Shown here one piece after another: positions 36,808 through 47,890 of a stretch of 64,000 nt of DNA. Source of the DNA: Excoecaria cochinchinensis (lineage: Eukaryota; Streptophyta; Magnoliopsida; Malpighiales; Euphorbiaceae). The stretch lies in the NCBI GenBank assembly GCA_947683425.1, contig CANTUQ010000108.1, positions 434,001-498,000 of the forward strand, in the 5' to 3' direction. Position 1 is the first letter of the stretch, and every line of letters starts with the position of its first letter. The notes beneath the pieces are model-generated. The model did no database searches, was not told the DNA's origin, and saw only the letters and a program-made list of their open reading frames with translations. Position numbers and translations under genes: made by a program.

Positions 36808-37177
36808 GTCGCGAGCGCGACAATGTCGCGAGTACGACAGAGACGTGAAATCCAGCTCTGCGTGTTGAGGGCAAGTTCACAGATCGTGAACTGTGAAGAG
36901 ACGTGAGCAGTGCTCACGGCGTGAGCAAAGCTCACGTGACGTGAGCAAGGCTCACGCAACGTGAGAATTGCTCACAGCGTGAGCAAGGCTCACGCAACGT
37001 GAGAATTGCTCACGACGTGAGCAAAGCTCACGTGGCGTGAGGGATGCTCACGCGACGTGAGCATCTTGGGCAGTGCTCACGCGTCGTGAGCAACCTTCAC
37101 GTCGCGTGAAGGTTTCTCAGGACCCGTGTCTCACGCGTTCTGTCGCGAGCGCGACAAAGTCGCGATCGCGACAGAAC
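36808..37177 (+). repeat. palindrome array GCTCACG-CGTGAGC flanked by GTCGCGAGCGCGAC
   Basis: At least eight sites of the form GCTCACGNNGTGAGC, spaced about 25 bp, lie between 36900 and 37100, including perfect palindromes such as GCTCACGACGTGAGC. Outer GTCGCG/CGCGAC palindromes bracket them at 36808-36821, 37142-37155 and 37159-37172. The array is 1.08-1.45 kb from the LTR start, in a strikingly GC-rich island within AT-rich DNA. Confidence 0.9.
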
Positions 37178-39190
37178 CTCCATTTTGCCCCGTTTTTTTC
37201 TCTTATGTGCTCTGTGTTCCGAAAATGAGTTTTAAATGTTTTTGTCATTGTTTTTCTTTCCCGTATGCTATGTGAACTTGGTTATATGCCTATTATTATA
37301 CGGATTATGCTTAATAAATTATACGTTATAATTTGAAACATAACTTGGATTATTTTCTGAAGTGAGAGTAATGAAATGATAATATGTTCACACTTGCTTA
37401 TGATATGAGTAGTAAGAGGAATTCCTGGTAATGTAATATCTGATTGAAGTTGTGTAATCTGGTTTATGAATACTAAGTAATGTAAAGTATAACGCATGCT
37501 GTATTTTGATATACAATTAATCTTTGAATAACTAATATCATGGGTAAAATTTCATGTTATTCTTGGTTGAATGCTCTTGGGTTATGGATATAATATTTAA
37601 TGATGATGGTGATCTGCATTACATGCCGTGTTTAGAAAATGAAGAAATTATAAAAGTTAAGTTCATAATTGGTTACTCCCGAATAGGTTATATTGAAATG
37701 TAAAATATGTCATGCCTATCTTTAGTCAGATCCTGCTCTTAGGATAACATGCTGTGCTTAGATGTATATTGTATAATTTCCTGATTAGGATTATGCGCTG
37801 TGAATTATTGGCATATTATAATTCTATCTTTAATTCAGATATGTTGTAGAATCTTGGATGTGTTAAAATGTGTTGGTTGAGTTATATTACACGCTTTATA
37901 ATATGAATAGTATGGGGTATGATTGATATTATATACTTATGTATTTGGATATTAGACTCTAGATCATGCATAATAACATGTATATATATATATGCAGTGT
38001 AAATAGACACATGATTTACATGATACATGAGGGTAGTGTGAACTTATTGATATGCCTATTTATACGCAGTATTGTGTATGATGAACTTTGTCGTGTGACT
38101 TGAACATGATTTGTATTAAGCATGACTGATATTATGAATTTCTTTATATGTCTACTATACTCTGGATTAAGTATGATGATATTTATATATTGTCTGATGT
38201 GACACATGATTTAAATGATGCATGACCTGCGAGAGTCAGTCTAGTGGATAGTTAGGCATGCCTAATAGAGTCTTTGTAGCTGCAGCGCCCTTTGAACGAT
38301 TTGGACCCTGATCAGGTCCCACGACTGGTTCCTCGCGAACCCTTTGATATGAAATGTTTTTGGAATGTGGAAAAAGATGATGTTGCTTTTCGACTTGTAC
38401 CTGTATGGTACATTATATTATATGTTCCCTCTGAGGTTTACCCGGTCAGAGATCGGGCTATATGTTCCCTCATGAGGTCTCCCCCTCAGTACTCGTTATC
38501 CACTATTATGAGTCAGCAGGTACTTGGATGGTTTGTTTTATTCTGTTTTGAAATAGCCATCAGAATGTGATATCTGAATGAGCAAGAATCAGTTTATGTG
38601 TATATGAATATGACTACGGGCTTCAGAAGGTAAATCTGTATTTAGTAAACATGACTTTTCGGTTAATATGATTATCCGTACTTGGCATGTGATTTGTTAT
38701 TAGTTTCTGAATGCTTTGAAATGATTCGATTGATGTATTTATGTATATGAGTTGAGCATGGTTTTATTGTGTATAAGCATGTGAAACAGATTGGTTGTGA
38801 GGGTAAGTATATAAGATGTAATCGTACTTTCTGCATGGTTTTGATATGAATGTGAAGTGATGTGATTATGCCTTCCGTCTCCGCTATGGGAGTGTTTACA
38901 GCATGATATGCTATGTATTAGAGTTGTGCAGCAGAAGTGTGGTGTTTGGATGATTTTCTTTGGGTATGTGGCTCAGCATGATAACAATGGTGTCGTGTTT
39001 TGGGTTATGACTGTTTTGGCCCATTCCTGATATATATATATATGATTATGTGTGTGAGTTTCCGAATGAATGCCTTTATTATGCAAGTCTGTTTAGATAT
39101 GTGTTTTGAATATCCGCAATTGTCATTTGAATGTATTTTGCCTTGGCGACCATTGTGAATGGCCGTCCATACTCTTGTGTGTTTTCCCCA

Positions 39191-39229
39191 CTAAGCGTTT
39201 ATCGCTTAGCACGAATTTCCTTTCCGTGC
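39191..39229 (+). other. conserved double hairpin, family Q LTR
   Basis: Stem 1 is CTAAGCG-TTTAT-CGCTTAG. Stem 2 is GCACG...CGTGC. It is followed by AGGTGGCAGG. About 500 bp before the LTR end. Confidence 0.75.
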
Positions 39230-39703
39230 AGGTGGCAGGTGGGTTCTGTTCGAGTCGCGCTTCTGCAGGGTCGGCCACGTAGGAGTTAGAAATTCTGGAT
39301 TTTGTTCATCTTCTGTATCTCAGCTTTTGTATTTCTGTAGTATTGTTTATGTAATTAATTATGTATTTATTTTGAGTTTTCTTTTGGGAATGTAATAGTT
39401 AGTATGTCTTTATGTTAGGTTATTCCTTTATTTTATTTAGTTCGCTTATGCTTCTGTTGAATGGTCGTATTTATGCTTCTGTGCATGCTTCTGCTTAGTG
39501 CCTGCACATATGTGAGTTATTGCATGATCAGTTTGCGACCGCAAGTCAAAGTAAGTTTTTAATTAACCCGTATTTTCGTATGTGTGTTATGTGTGTTTGT
39601 ATACTTTCGCATTGTGCTTATGCTTATCTGTGTAAATGAGCGTCGGGTAGCACGTCCATCGACGTCCTTCCAACGGGGGCCGCGATGGGGGTGTTACACT
39701 TAG

Positions 39704-40177
39704 CTTCCTTAAAAGCCTTGGTCACATACTTACTCGTGAACTCCCGCTCGAAGAATTCCCATGTGATCCGATCAGGAAAATGGGATGCCTACGGACCAAC
39801 TTCCACCAATCGTAAGCCGATCCCTAGAGCAAAGCAACAACACATTCAACTTGCCTTTCGGGAGGGCAACGAATCTCCTCAAGAACTCTCTCAACTTTAT
39901 CAATCCATTTCTCGGCCAATTTTGACTCATCAAGACTCTTCCCATAGAAATCCTCCGCCTCAGCTTTCCTCATACTCTCAATAGGGGTTCTTAGAGCAGT
40001 CACCCTTTCGAAGACTCAAGCCATGTCCTGTGAGAATTTCAATATAGCCTCAAAAGCCATAGTTGCGGCCTCAGGCTGCACCCTAGCTGACTGAACCGGA
40101 CTAGACACTGTCGGATCTTGCTCTTGGGGATAAGCACTCTCAGCTGACCCCTCGAGTGATCCGCACACGGAATCCAT
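39704..40177 (-). pseudogene. Tekay-1 gag, N-terminal part
   Basis: On the minus strand a frame opens at ATG 40177-40175 (MDSVCGSLEGSAES). It has the gag block FYGKSLDESKLAEKWIDKVE and AYDWWKLVRRHP, then runs after a frameshift into EFFEREFTSKYVTKAFKEAK at the solo LTR junction. Stops interrupt it at about 40020 and 39825. The coding sequence continues at 35725 after the solo LTR. Confidence 0.78.
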
Positions 40178-40267
40178 CTATAACAACACAAAGACATCTG
40201 CATTAGCCAGCACAGTCCTAAACGTGCATCTATACACAACAAACACCCAGAAAATGGCTAAACCGGA

Positions 40268-40279
40268 GCTCTGATACCA
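40268..40279 (-). promoter_or_regulatory. primer-binding site of Tekay-1
   Basis: Minus-strand TGGTATCAGAGC, complementary to initiator tRNA-Met, 5 bp inside the 5' LTR end at 40285. This fixes the element's orientation. Confidence 0.92.
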
Positions 40280-40284
40280 AAATT

Positions 40285-41651
40285 TGTAACACCCCCTACG
40301 CATACGTCCTCTAGGGAGTGAGAACCCGTACGAGCAGGGGTGTCACCAAACAAAGCAGAACAATAAACAGACACATATAATACGGAAAATAGCGAAAAAT
40401 AAAACTTGAGAACTGAAAGATCATTCATTGATATCCAAAGGGTTCATTACAAAAAATACAGTCAGTACATAACTGATATTACAAAATTTCATTCTTCAAA
40501 AGAATACATAGCGGAAGCAATACAAAAGAATAAATATAATGAGAGCCCATAATTACAAAAAAGAATCTTAATTACAAAGTTAAGTCCTAACAATACAAAT
40601 CCTTCTGTGTTGGCTGGACCTGCAGAGACTATCCCAAAAGCTCAAAACCTTCTGCACCTGCACGGATAAAACACCCCTGCTAAGCGATAATGCTTAGTGG
40701 GGAAAACACACAATAATATGAACGACCATTCACAATGGTTGTTGAGGCAAAACACATTCAAAATGGCATATGCTTATAATCACATATATATAAATCATAG
40801 TTTAATCATATACAGTTGCGTTCACAAGCTCATCGTTAATTCATATATCATTTTGTTTCACATGTTCATATTCACAATAAGACAAATACACGAAACAAAA
40901 TGCCTATTGACTCACAATAGTGAATAACGAGTGAACACATTGGGGTACCCAAGGGTATAATCGAAAAACAACATCATCATTTTCTCATTCAAAACATTTT
41001 CACATTGGGGGATCTTAAACAAGATCCATACACATTGAGGATCGTGAGGATCCAAACGGGGATCTGATCAGGGTCCGGAACACATTGGGGCTGTAGCTAC
41101 TGAACTCTATTAGGCATGCCTAACTATCCACTAAATTGACTCTTGCTGGCCATGCATAAATCATCAAATCATATTCATTTTGTTCATAAAATTATCCCTG
41201 CATAAGTCTAAAAGCGTCATAAGTTCGGAAAATATGTGTTAGAGACGCAAAAGAAATCCCATTTAAAACACAGAAACTCTTGCGTTCGCGATAGGGGCAA
41301 AGCTCCCGGAGCGCCGCGCTCGCGAGAAGAAGAAGCAGATTGGTCTCTGTCACGCTCGCAACCTGCGTCGCGCTCGCGACTGGCATCATAAATCAACCAC
41401 CTACAACCATCCTCTACACCACACCCAAGCCTAATCTCACTAATACATACATTAACTCCCTACAAACATCCACATCCTAACAAAACCCAAACACGCACAC
41501 ACACACACCACTATACATGCAACCACACTCTAGCAAAACTCACAATTCATGAACTTAACCCAAATTAAAATATAACACATACCAAAATATTACATAGACA
41601 TACTTGCACACAGAATGGCTCAAAGTACTAGGGGGAAAATGGGGTGTTACA
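40285..41651 (-). repeat. 5' LTR of Tekay-1, promoter-deleted
   Basis: 1367 bp against 2389 bp for the 3' LTR. Alignment by eye shows a loss of about 970 bp between 41385 and 41395, equivalent to about 27830-28805 of the other copy, removing the TATA box, leader exon and part of the palindrome block. A short deletion near 40300 also removes about a dozen bases. The double hairpin remains (stem 1 at 40680-40697). TSD GCAAG follows. Confidence 0.92.
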
Positions 41652-42058
41652 GCAAGCACTGTATTAAGGTTCACACCACCTAGGGGAAGTATCTATTGCC
41701 ATTACATGAGCTTTAGCCATAAGGTGGTGATACTTTAGGTCTACTCGAGCATGATCCGTGCTGATTGGTCTAGCTCATCCTAAGCATAATGACCGGTTGG
41801 GTCACCATTTGATATACCAAACGGTACTAGACTTGAGCCGGTGATTATTCCTAACACTTCCCTACATTGAGTGAATGTAGGGTCGTGCTTTGGAAACGCA
41901 CTGAGGTTAAGAGAGGGACCAAACTATCGTATATCTAATGATCTAATGAAATGCTATACAATTCGAAAAGGGCTGAAATGTTAAATTAAAACTCAATTAT
42001 AAATTTTAACCAAGATATTTTCGAAACGAAGTCTCGTAGTCCCCAGCGGAGTCGCTAT
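41652..42058 (-). other. Ogre/Tat 5' leader and primer-binding site
   Basis: Non-coding leader next to the Tat 5' LTR. The minus-strand complement of 42039-42055 reads GCGACTCCGCTGGGGAC, the core of the primer site typical of Ogre/Tat elements, where TGGCGACTCCGCTGGGGAC is usual; two leading bases are altered. I cannot prove the tRNA identity from the sequence alone. Confidence 0.75.
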
Positions 42059-42129
42059 TGTGACGAGCGCTGAACCTCGGAGGCCCTGAAAACCCGCTTT
42101 TAGGGTGTTTGAGGGAGGTTCATATAACT

Positions 42130-42440
42130 TTTAAGGATTATAAGGGCATCTATTTTGGTCAACAAGAGGTGTTTTAGAGTCACCACCCAATAAAACATTG
42201 GAAAAGTTCATCTAGCCTCACTAAGCCTAAGACAATACGTGTATGTCTATTGTGGGCAACAAGAGATATTTTTGAATTCTCATTCCAATAGAACATTGGA
42301 ATGGTTCATCTAACCTCAAAAAACCTAAGACAATGTGTATAAGTCTATTTTGGGCAACAGGAGATATTTTGGAATCCCCTTCCCAATAGAACATTGGAAA
42401 GGCTCATCTAAGCTCGTGAAGTCTAAGACTAGAGAGAGTT
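42130..42440 (-). repeat. three tandem 98-bp units at the Tat LTR end
   Basis: Each unit carries CAAGAG(G/A)..., an inverted repeat CCAATA...ATTGG, CATCTA.CCTC and CTAAGAC. The homologous solo LTR has four units (55428-55803). Confidence 0.82.
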
Positions 42441-43976
42441 CAACACTTCACTCTTTTTCGTATCTTGGTTAAAGTTACAATTGAGTTTTCAAAATTAAAA
42501 TTCCATTCCTTTTCTCATATAGTGTAATGCAATTCTTAAAGCGTAAATCAATCACATAATGAAAGTTATAAATAACGCAAAATTAAGATAAAGCAAATAG
42601 GGGAACATTAATTTGCAATAAAACTAGGGGAGGAATACAACCCGCAAATAAAAAGGAAATATAAATCATACATAAAATGGGGCATTTATTTGAAATGAGG
42701 ACATTGGTCCTCTCATGCATTGTTAAAAGAATAACATAAAAGGTGATAGTTTTATTTGGATGCAAAACTAGGACATTGGTCCTATTTTATTAAAGGAAAC
42801 CTTGCTTGTTTGCAGAAATCTTTTGCCGCTTTTTGTATTAATGAACATGAGAATAGCATTTATGATGAATAGGAATTAAGAAAAATGAACTAATGAGAGA
42901 AATAGGGTAAAAGAGATGAAGCAAATCGTCATCCTCGAATCATCCTGATTAGTTCCCTTTTCCGACATCCAATATTCAACGAAATAAAAAAAACTCACAA
43001 AGAAAACAAAATAACAAGTTAGCAAATCAAAATTTTAGAAGTAAAATAAATAATTGAAATGGTAGGAAAGAATGACATGAATTACCTAAAAGCTAATAGA
43101 AACAAGGAGAAAAGAAAAGAATGAAAATAATCATAAAAGAAACGAAAGAAAGAGACCCAGGGACAGCCAATCACCCGAACGATAGCCGTTCCTAGGGTAA
43201 CTGACGGGAGGAAGAATTTGCTCGCGATGGCCCATCGCTCACTTGAGCGATGGCTGTCGGTGAGGCCTTCAGCCCGTCGGTCATCACCAGACCTCAAAAA
43301 AAAATGAGAGAAATTGACCAAAATATAAACTTTCACATTTTTAATTCATTTTTCATGGAATAAATTACCAATGAAGCGAATAAAAGTGATGAAATGAGTT
43401 AATTAGAATGAATTAATTCATGTTTTGAAATGGCTAATCCAAAATGTTTACCCTCAGAATGTTAATTTTTGGAAGGTGAAAGTCGCGCAGATCTCCTTTG
43501 ACTTGTACAAGGATCGGTTGACAAATGAAAACTATTAAAGAAAATTTCCTTTAAAAAATTATTCTTTTCAAAATAAATTAGAGTTCTCAGGAAGGTGAAT
43601 CCAAAAAAGAGAATTGATTTTTATTTCTCGTTTTCACTTTTACGATAGTTTCGAATCTTAGAAGTATAGATCGAGTGAAGAGAATTGCTTTCACTTTCTC
43701 GAGTTCTTCCTAATTCTTTTTCAAAGAGTTTTAAAAGAAGAATTTTGACATGGAAAGAAAACTTTTGCTTAAAAAAATCGATTTCTTAAAATCCTCAACT
43801 TAAGAAATTTCCAATCTCGGGAGTTTCCAACTCGAGGATTTCCAACCCCTTAGCTCGATCCTCAGCCTGCTATTTATAAGCTAACTGAAGATAAAGATAA
43901 AAAATTCAAATCTTTTTAAAATTCAAATTATCCTTAGAGATAGATATCAAATCTTTTTCGAATTCAAAAGGATTAC

Positions 43977-44420
43977 TAGAAGATTAAATCAAATCTAGAA
44001 GATAAAATGAAATCTTTTTAAATTCAAACTATCGTTTAGAAGATAAAATGAAATCTTTTTTAATTCAAATTATCTTTTAGATGATAAAATGAAATCTTTT
44101 TTAATTTTAAAGTATCTTTTAGAAGATAAAATCAAATCTTTGATATTTATCCAAAGGATAAACGTTAAGAAAATTGCATTTATCCACCAAAACCGCCACT
44201 AAACCTTGATCGACGGGCGTCCCTCGGCCTATCGACGGGCATTAGTCAAGGGGATAGCCTAGTCTTTTGAGTGGTGGGTGCCCGCTCACCTGAGAGAGAG
44301 GACCCACTCAAGCGTGAGCGACGGCCGCCCGCTAGTGCCAGAGACAAGCACCCCTCAAGCGAGAGCGACGTGCGCCTGCTCGCGCCAGGGACAGGCATCC
44401 CTCAAGAGTGAGCGATTGGC
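43977..44420 (-). repeat. 41-bp tandem repeats and GC-rich GAGCGA repeats in the Tat LTR
   Basis: At about 43977-44150 units of the form AGAAGATAAAATGAAATCTT recur with a period near 41 bp. At 44215-44420 a GC-rich block repeats CTCAAGCG(T)GAGCGAC and CGCCCGCT with a period near 60 bp. A related palindromic patch, CGATGGCCCATCGCTCACTT, lies near 43225-43245. Confidence 0.7.
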
Positions 44421-44647
44421 ATCCCGCCAACCGATGGTCATCGGTCATTGAAAAGGCAAATCCCTTGATGAAAAGTCCCCTCTCGAAACAAAAGAGATAT
44501 AAATAGGATTTTTGGTCACTAATATCCCTAAAATTGTTGAATTTCAAGGGCGAAAGCCTACAACTTCACTCTTTTACCTGTGGAATAGGTATCGATATCT
44601 TCATTTGGTAACTCTGATTTGGGCTGCCTCGAGACCCGGTATCTATA

Positions 44648-44692
44648 GCTACTAGTGTAGATTTCAGGTCATTACAACTCTCCCCTCTTAAA
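44648..44692 (-). repeat. start of the Tekay-2 3' LTR with polypurine tract
   Basis: On the minus strand AAGAGGGGAGAGT is followed by TGTAATGACCTG at 44673. This marks the polypurine tract and first bases of the 3' LTR; the Ogre/Tat element interrupts the LTR after about 25 bp. The rest would be left of the window. Upstream GCGGACAAAATTCATTTT corresponds to the ATTTCGAGGATGAAATT motif of the other elements. Confidence 0.7.
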
Positions 44693-45280
44693 ATGAATTT
44701 TGTCCGCGAAATTCATACCTGTATTAAACAGATGAGGATACTGAGCTCGCATAACCGTTTCTCGTTTCTATGTCGCTTCTTCAATCCCATAATGCTACAA
44801 AAGCACTTTAACCATCGAAATTTGCTTATTCTGAAGTTGCTTCACTTCCTGTGCCAATATTGCTTTAGGCTTCTCATCATAAAAGAAATCCAGTTGCACT
44901 TGCACATCTTGCACTGACAAAACATGTGACTCATCTAAACGATATCTTCGAAGCATAGACACATGAAAGACATCATGAAGCTTAGCCAAAGCCGGAGGTA
45001 AGGCTAACCGATATGCCATTGTCCCAACTCTTTTCAGCACTTTATAAGGTCTAATGAATCTCGGACTCAGTTTCCCTTTCTTTCCAAATCGAAGCACTTT
45101 TCTCCATGGAGACACTTTCAAAAAGACTTTGTCACCTACATCAAACTCTATATCCTTTTTCTTTAAATCCGTATAAGACTTTTGCCTGTCACTTGCAGCT
45201 TTTAACCGCTGGTGAATAATCTTCGCTTTCTCTTCAATGTCTCTTACCAAGTCAGAACCAATTATCTTATGTTCATTCAA
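44693..45280 (-). pseudogene. Tekay-2 integrase C-terminus and chromodomain
   Basis: A minus-strand 161-codon open segment plus its continuation. It has VGDKVFLKVSPWRKVLRFGK, HDVFHVSMLRRY, then a chromodomain ILAQEVKQLQNKQISMVKVL interrupted by TAG at 44795, and then RAQYPHLF. It is close to but distinct from Tekay-1 at 29064-29518. Confidence 0.83.
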
Positions 45281-46140
45281 TTATGTCCAACATATAGGAG
45301 TTTGACATTTCCTTCCATAAAGAGCTTCATAAGGTGCCATGCCGATACTCACTTTATAATTGAATAATTGTTATTGTAAGAAAATTCCATTAATGGATTG
45401 TACTTATCCCAACTCTTATAAAAATCCAAAACATAAGCTCGAAGCAAATCTTCTAACACTTGAATCACTCTTTCTGACTATCCATCAGTCTGTAGATGAA
45501 AAGTTGTACTGAAATGAAGTCGTGTACCAAGTGCAGATTGCAAACCTTTCCAGAACTTAAAAGTAAACCTCGCGTCTCGATCAGATACAATGGATAAAGG
45601 AATGCCATGAAGTCGCACAACCTCATTCGCATACAGTTTAGCCAACCGATCCATAGAGTAATCAAGTGGAATTAGTATAAAATGGGTCGACTTTGAAAAT
45701 TGATCAAATATTACCCATATAGAATCGTGCTATTTAGATGTCATTGGAAGACCTGTGACAAAATCCATGGTAATATTATCCCATTTCCACTATGGAATCG
45801 GAATAGGATTCAACAAACCCAATGGAGCTTGATGTTCTGCTTTCACTTGCTAACAAGTCAATCACTTAGAAACATATTCGACTACATCTTTCTTCATACC
45901 AGGCCACCAATAAAACTATTTCAAATCCTGATACATCTTATTGCCACCTAGATGCATGGTAAAGAATGTATTATGAGCTTTATGTAAAAGCTTTTTTTTC
46001 AACTCTTTATCATCTGCTACACACAACCAATCCCGACAATACAGAACTCCTTCTTTATTCATTGAATAGTTAGTCTTGTCACCATTCCCGACTGACTGCA
46101 AAATCTATTGCAAATTAGGATAATCTTTTTGTGCATCCAC
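45281..46140 (-). pseudogene. Tekay-2 integrase
   Basis: Minus-strand remnants include LTCQQVKAEHQAPLGLLNPI, the catalytic Asp in TMDFVTGLP, SDRDARFTFKFW with the second Asp, and SERVIQVLEDLLR with the Glu. A TAG stands where the family has Gln in TDGQSER (about 45479). Several other stops are at Gln or Trp codons. The zinc-binding side is at 45916-46101. Confidence 0.8.
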
Positions 46141-46620
46141 TATCTAATTCCTCAAACTAGGTCTTGCTTTCAACTGAGCCATTAAAGCCCCATCAGATGC
46201 AATTCTCCATTTGCTATGGTGCAATGTTAAAGCTGAGACTAACTTTCTACTCAAAGCATCAGCTACTACATTAGCTTTTCCAGGATGGTAATCCGTAATG
46301 CAGTCATAATCTTTAAACCGTTCAAGCCATCTCCTTTGTCTCAAATTCAACTCTTTCTGAGTAAGCAAATATTTGAGACTCTTGTGATCAGTAAAGATCT
46401 TACATCTTTCACCATATAAATAATGGCGCCAAATCTTTAAAGCAAACATTACAGCAGCTAACTCCAGATCATACATCGGGTAATTCTGCTCATGCGATTT
46501 CAACTATCTTGAGGCATAGGCTACCACTTTCCCATCTTGCATCAATACATATCAAAATCCAGTTCTAGAAGCATCGCTATACATAGCATACTCTTTACTT
46601 GAAATGGGTTAAGTTAGAAT
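46141..46620 (-). pseudogene. Tekay-2 RNase H
   Basis: A minus-strand open segment with NYPMYDLELAAVMFALKIW, CKIFTDHKSLKYLLTQKELN and KANVVADALSRK. The catalytic start reads YSDASRTGF, so the Asp is kept. TAG replaces Gln in the ASRQLK motif (about 46506). Confidence 0.82.
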
Positions 46621-47280
46621 CGGTGCTTCAACTAGCATCTTTTTCAACTGTTCAAAACTAGCTTAACACTTATCTGACGATACAAACTTAACTTCTTTAC
46701 GAAGCAACTTGGTAAGCGTAGAAGTTATAACTGAAAATCCTTTCATAAAATGTCGATAATAACCTACTAAACCCAAGAACCTCTTAATTTCAGGCACATT
46801 TTTGGGTGGTTTCCAACTCACAACTGCTTCTATCTTAGCTGGATCAACTTTAATGGCTTCAGAAGAGACGACATGACCCAAGAAAGATACTTCCTTAAGC
46901 TAGAACTCACACTTATTAAGCTTAGCATATAACTAATTTTCTCGCAGGGTCTGAAGCATAATTCTCAAATGTTGCTCATGTTCTTTCTCATTCTTCGAAT
47001 ACACCAGTATGTCATCAATAAACACCATAATAAACTGATCTAAATACATCCTGAACACTCTATTCATCAAGTCCATGAATGCTGTAGGCACATTGGTAAA
47101 CCAAAATGGCATTACTAGAAATTCATAGTAACCATATGGAGTCCTGAATGCAGTCTTTGGTATATCCTCTTTCTTAACTAGTAGCTTATAGTATCCAGAT
47201 TGCAAATCAATCTTTGAAAACACACCAGCTCCTTTTAACTAATCAAAGAAATCCTCAATTCTAGGTAAAGGATATCCGTT
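46621..47280 (-). pseudogene. Tekay-2 reverse transcriptase (palm part)
   Basis: Minus strand: FSKIDLQSGYYKL (catalytic Asp kept), YGYYEFLVMPFWFTNVP, FIDDILVYSKNEKEH (both motif-C Asp kept), and AKIEAVVSWKPPKNVPEIKR. Stops are at about 46660 and 46930. The fingers part is cut off at 47280 by the CACTA transposon; a small piece reappears at 53501-53542. Confidence 0.86.
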
Positions 47281-47560
47281 CACTACAAGAAAATTGAGTT
47301 TTAACGACCAAAATTTAGCGAAGGGATAAAAATCCGATCGTAAAAAGATAAAAGTAACGAGAGGAATTTAATCCGGCCGTTAAAACTCAAATTTTAGTAT
47401 TATTTAACGAGGGGTATATTTTCGGTCGTTAAAAGTCTCAAAATCCGGTCGTAAAAAGATAAAAGCAACGAAAGAAATTTATTCTGGTCGTTAAAACTCA
47501 AATTTTATTATTATTTAATAAGGATATATTTTCCATCGTTAAAAGTCTCAAAATCTAGTC
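47281..47560 (+). repeat. CACTA terminus and subterminal repeats
   Basis: After the terminal repeat, TTTAACGACC / GGTCGTTAAAA motifs recur in both orientations (about 47300, 47380, 47435, 47488, 47540), alternating with AAAATCCG(A/G)TCG. This is typical transposase-binding architecture. Confidence 0.8.
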
Positions 47561-47629
47561 GTTATTGACATAAAACAAAATAAAACATTTACCTCCAAAA
47601 AAATTAACCTAAAATCATAAAATGTATTT

Positions 47630-47890
47630 TCCTAACTTCAAGTCTTCAACTCTCCATGCCTCCCTCGCGTCGCCCCCTCTATCACGAGTCCCCTCCCTCG
47701 CAAGCCACCAAGCGCCAGATCCGGTGTCGCCCCCCACCCTGCCGTCGCTCGCCCCCACTCCGACGTCGCAAATCCGATCTCGTCACTGCCGCTATCTCGC
47801 TCGCTGCCATCGCCCGTCGCAGGTTGCCTCTGGCCACTGTCGCCCCTCGTCTCTTGCTCATCGGTGACTCTGCCCTCTCTCGCACCTGTT
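47630..47890 (+). other. GC-rich first-exon-like block inside the CACTA
   Basis: A sharp GC-rich island with overlapping open frames in all phases and no recognised domain, followed by AT-rich DNA. It looks like a captured promoter-proximal exon or 5' UTR. I cannot choose a frame. Confidence 0.4.

Larger units (their letters stand above)
35731..39698 (+). mobile_element. solo LTR (family Q) in Tekay-1 gag
   Basis: 3968 bp, TGTAACACCCC to GGGGGTGTTACA, exact TSD CTTAG (35726-35730, 39699-39703). A possible TATA is at 35909 (TATAAATG), a pyrimidine-rich leader at 36070-36115, and a donor-like G|GTATGT at 36182. The central part is AT-rich and non-coding. The U5 end CCTTCCAACGGGGGCCGC resembles those of the LTRs at 48440 and 57562. 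Confidence 0.95.
26675..41651 (-). mobile_element. Tekay-1: chromodomain-containing Ty3/gypsy element (Tekay/Del type)
   Basis: Minus-strand element flanked by the exact TSD GCAAG (26670-26674, 41652-41656). The order from right to left is 5' LTR, tRNA-iMet primer site, gag with CCHC knuckle, protease, RT, RNase H, integrase, chromodomain, 3' LTR. This is the chromovirus order. It is interrupted by two plus-strand solo LTRs (29519-32023 in integrase, 35731-39698 in gag), broken by many stops, and has two mutated RT catalytic residues, so it is dead. Confidence 0.95.
42059..44647 (-). repeat. 5' LTR of the Ogre/Tat element
   Basis: About 2.59 kb on the minus strand, starting TATAGATACC (a decayed TGTAGACACC) and ending GCGCTCGTCACA next to the primer site. 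The solo LTR at 53622-55896 is homologous: same start, same GGTTCAGCGC/GGTTCGGCGC end, and the same 98-bp repeats. The partner 3' LTR is left of the window, so no TSD can be checked; the flanking 5 bases on the right are GCTAC. Confidence 0.82.
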
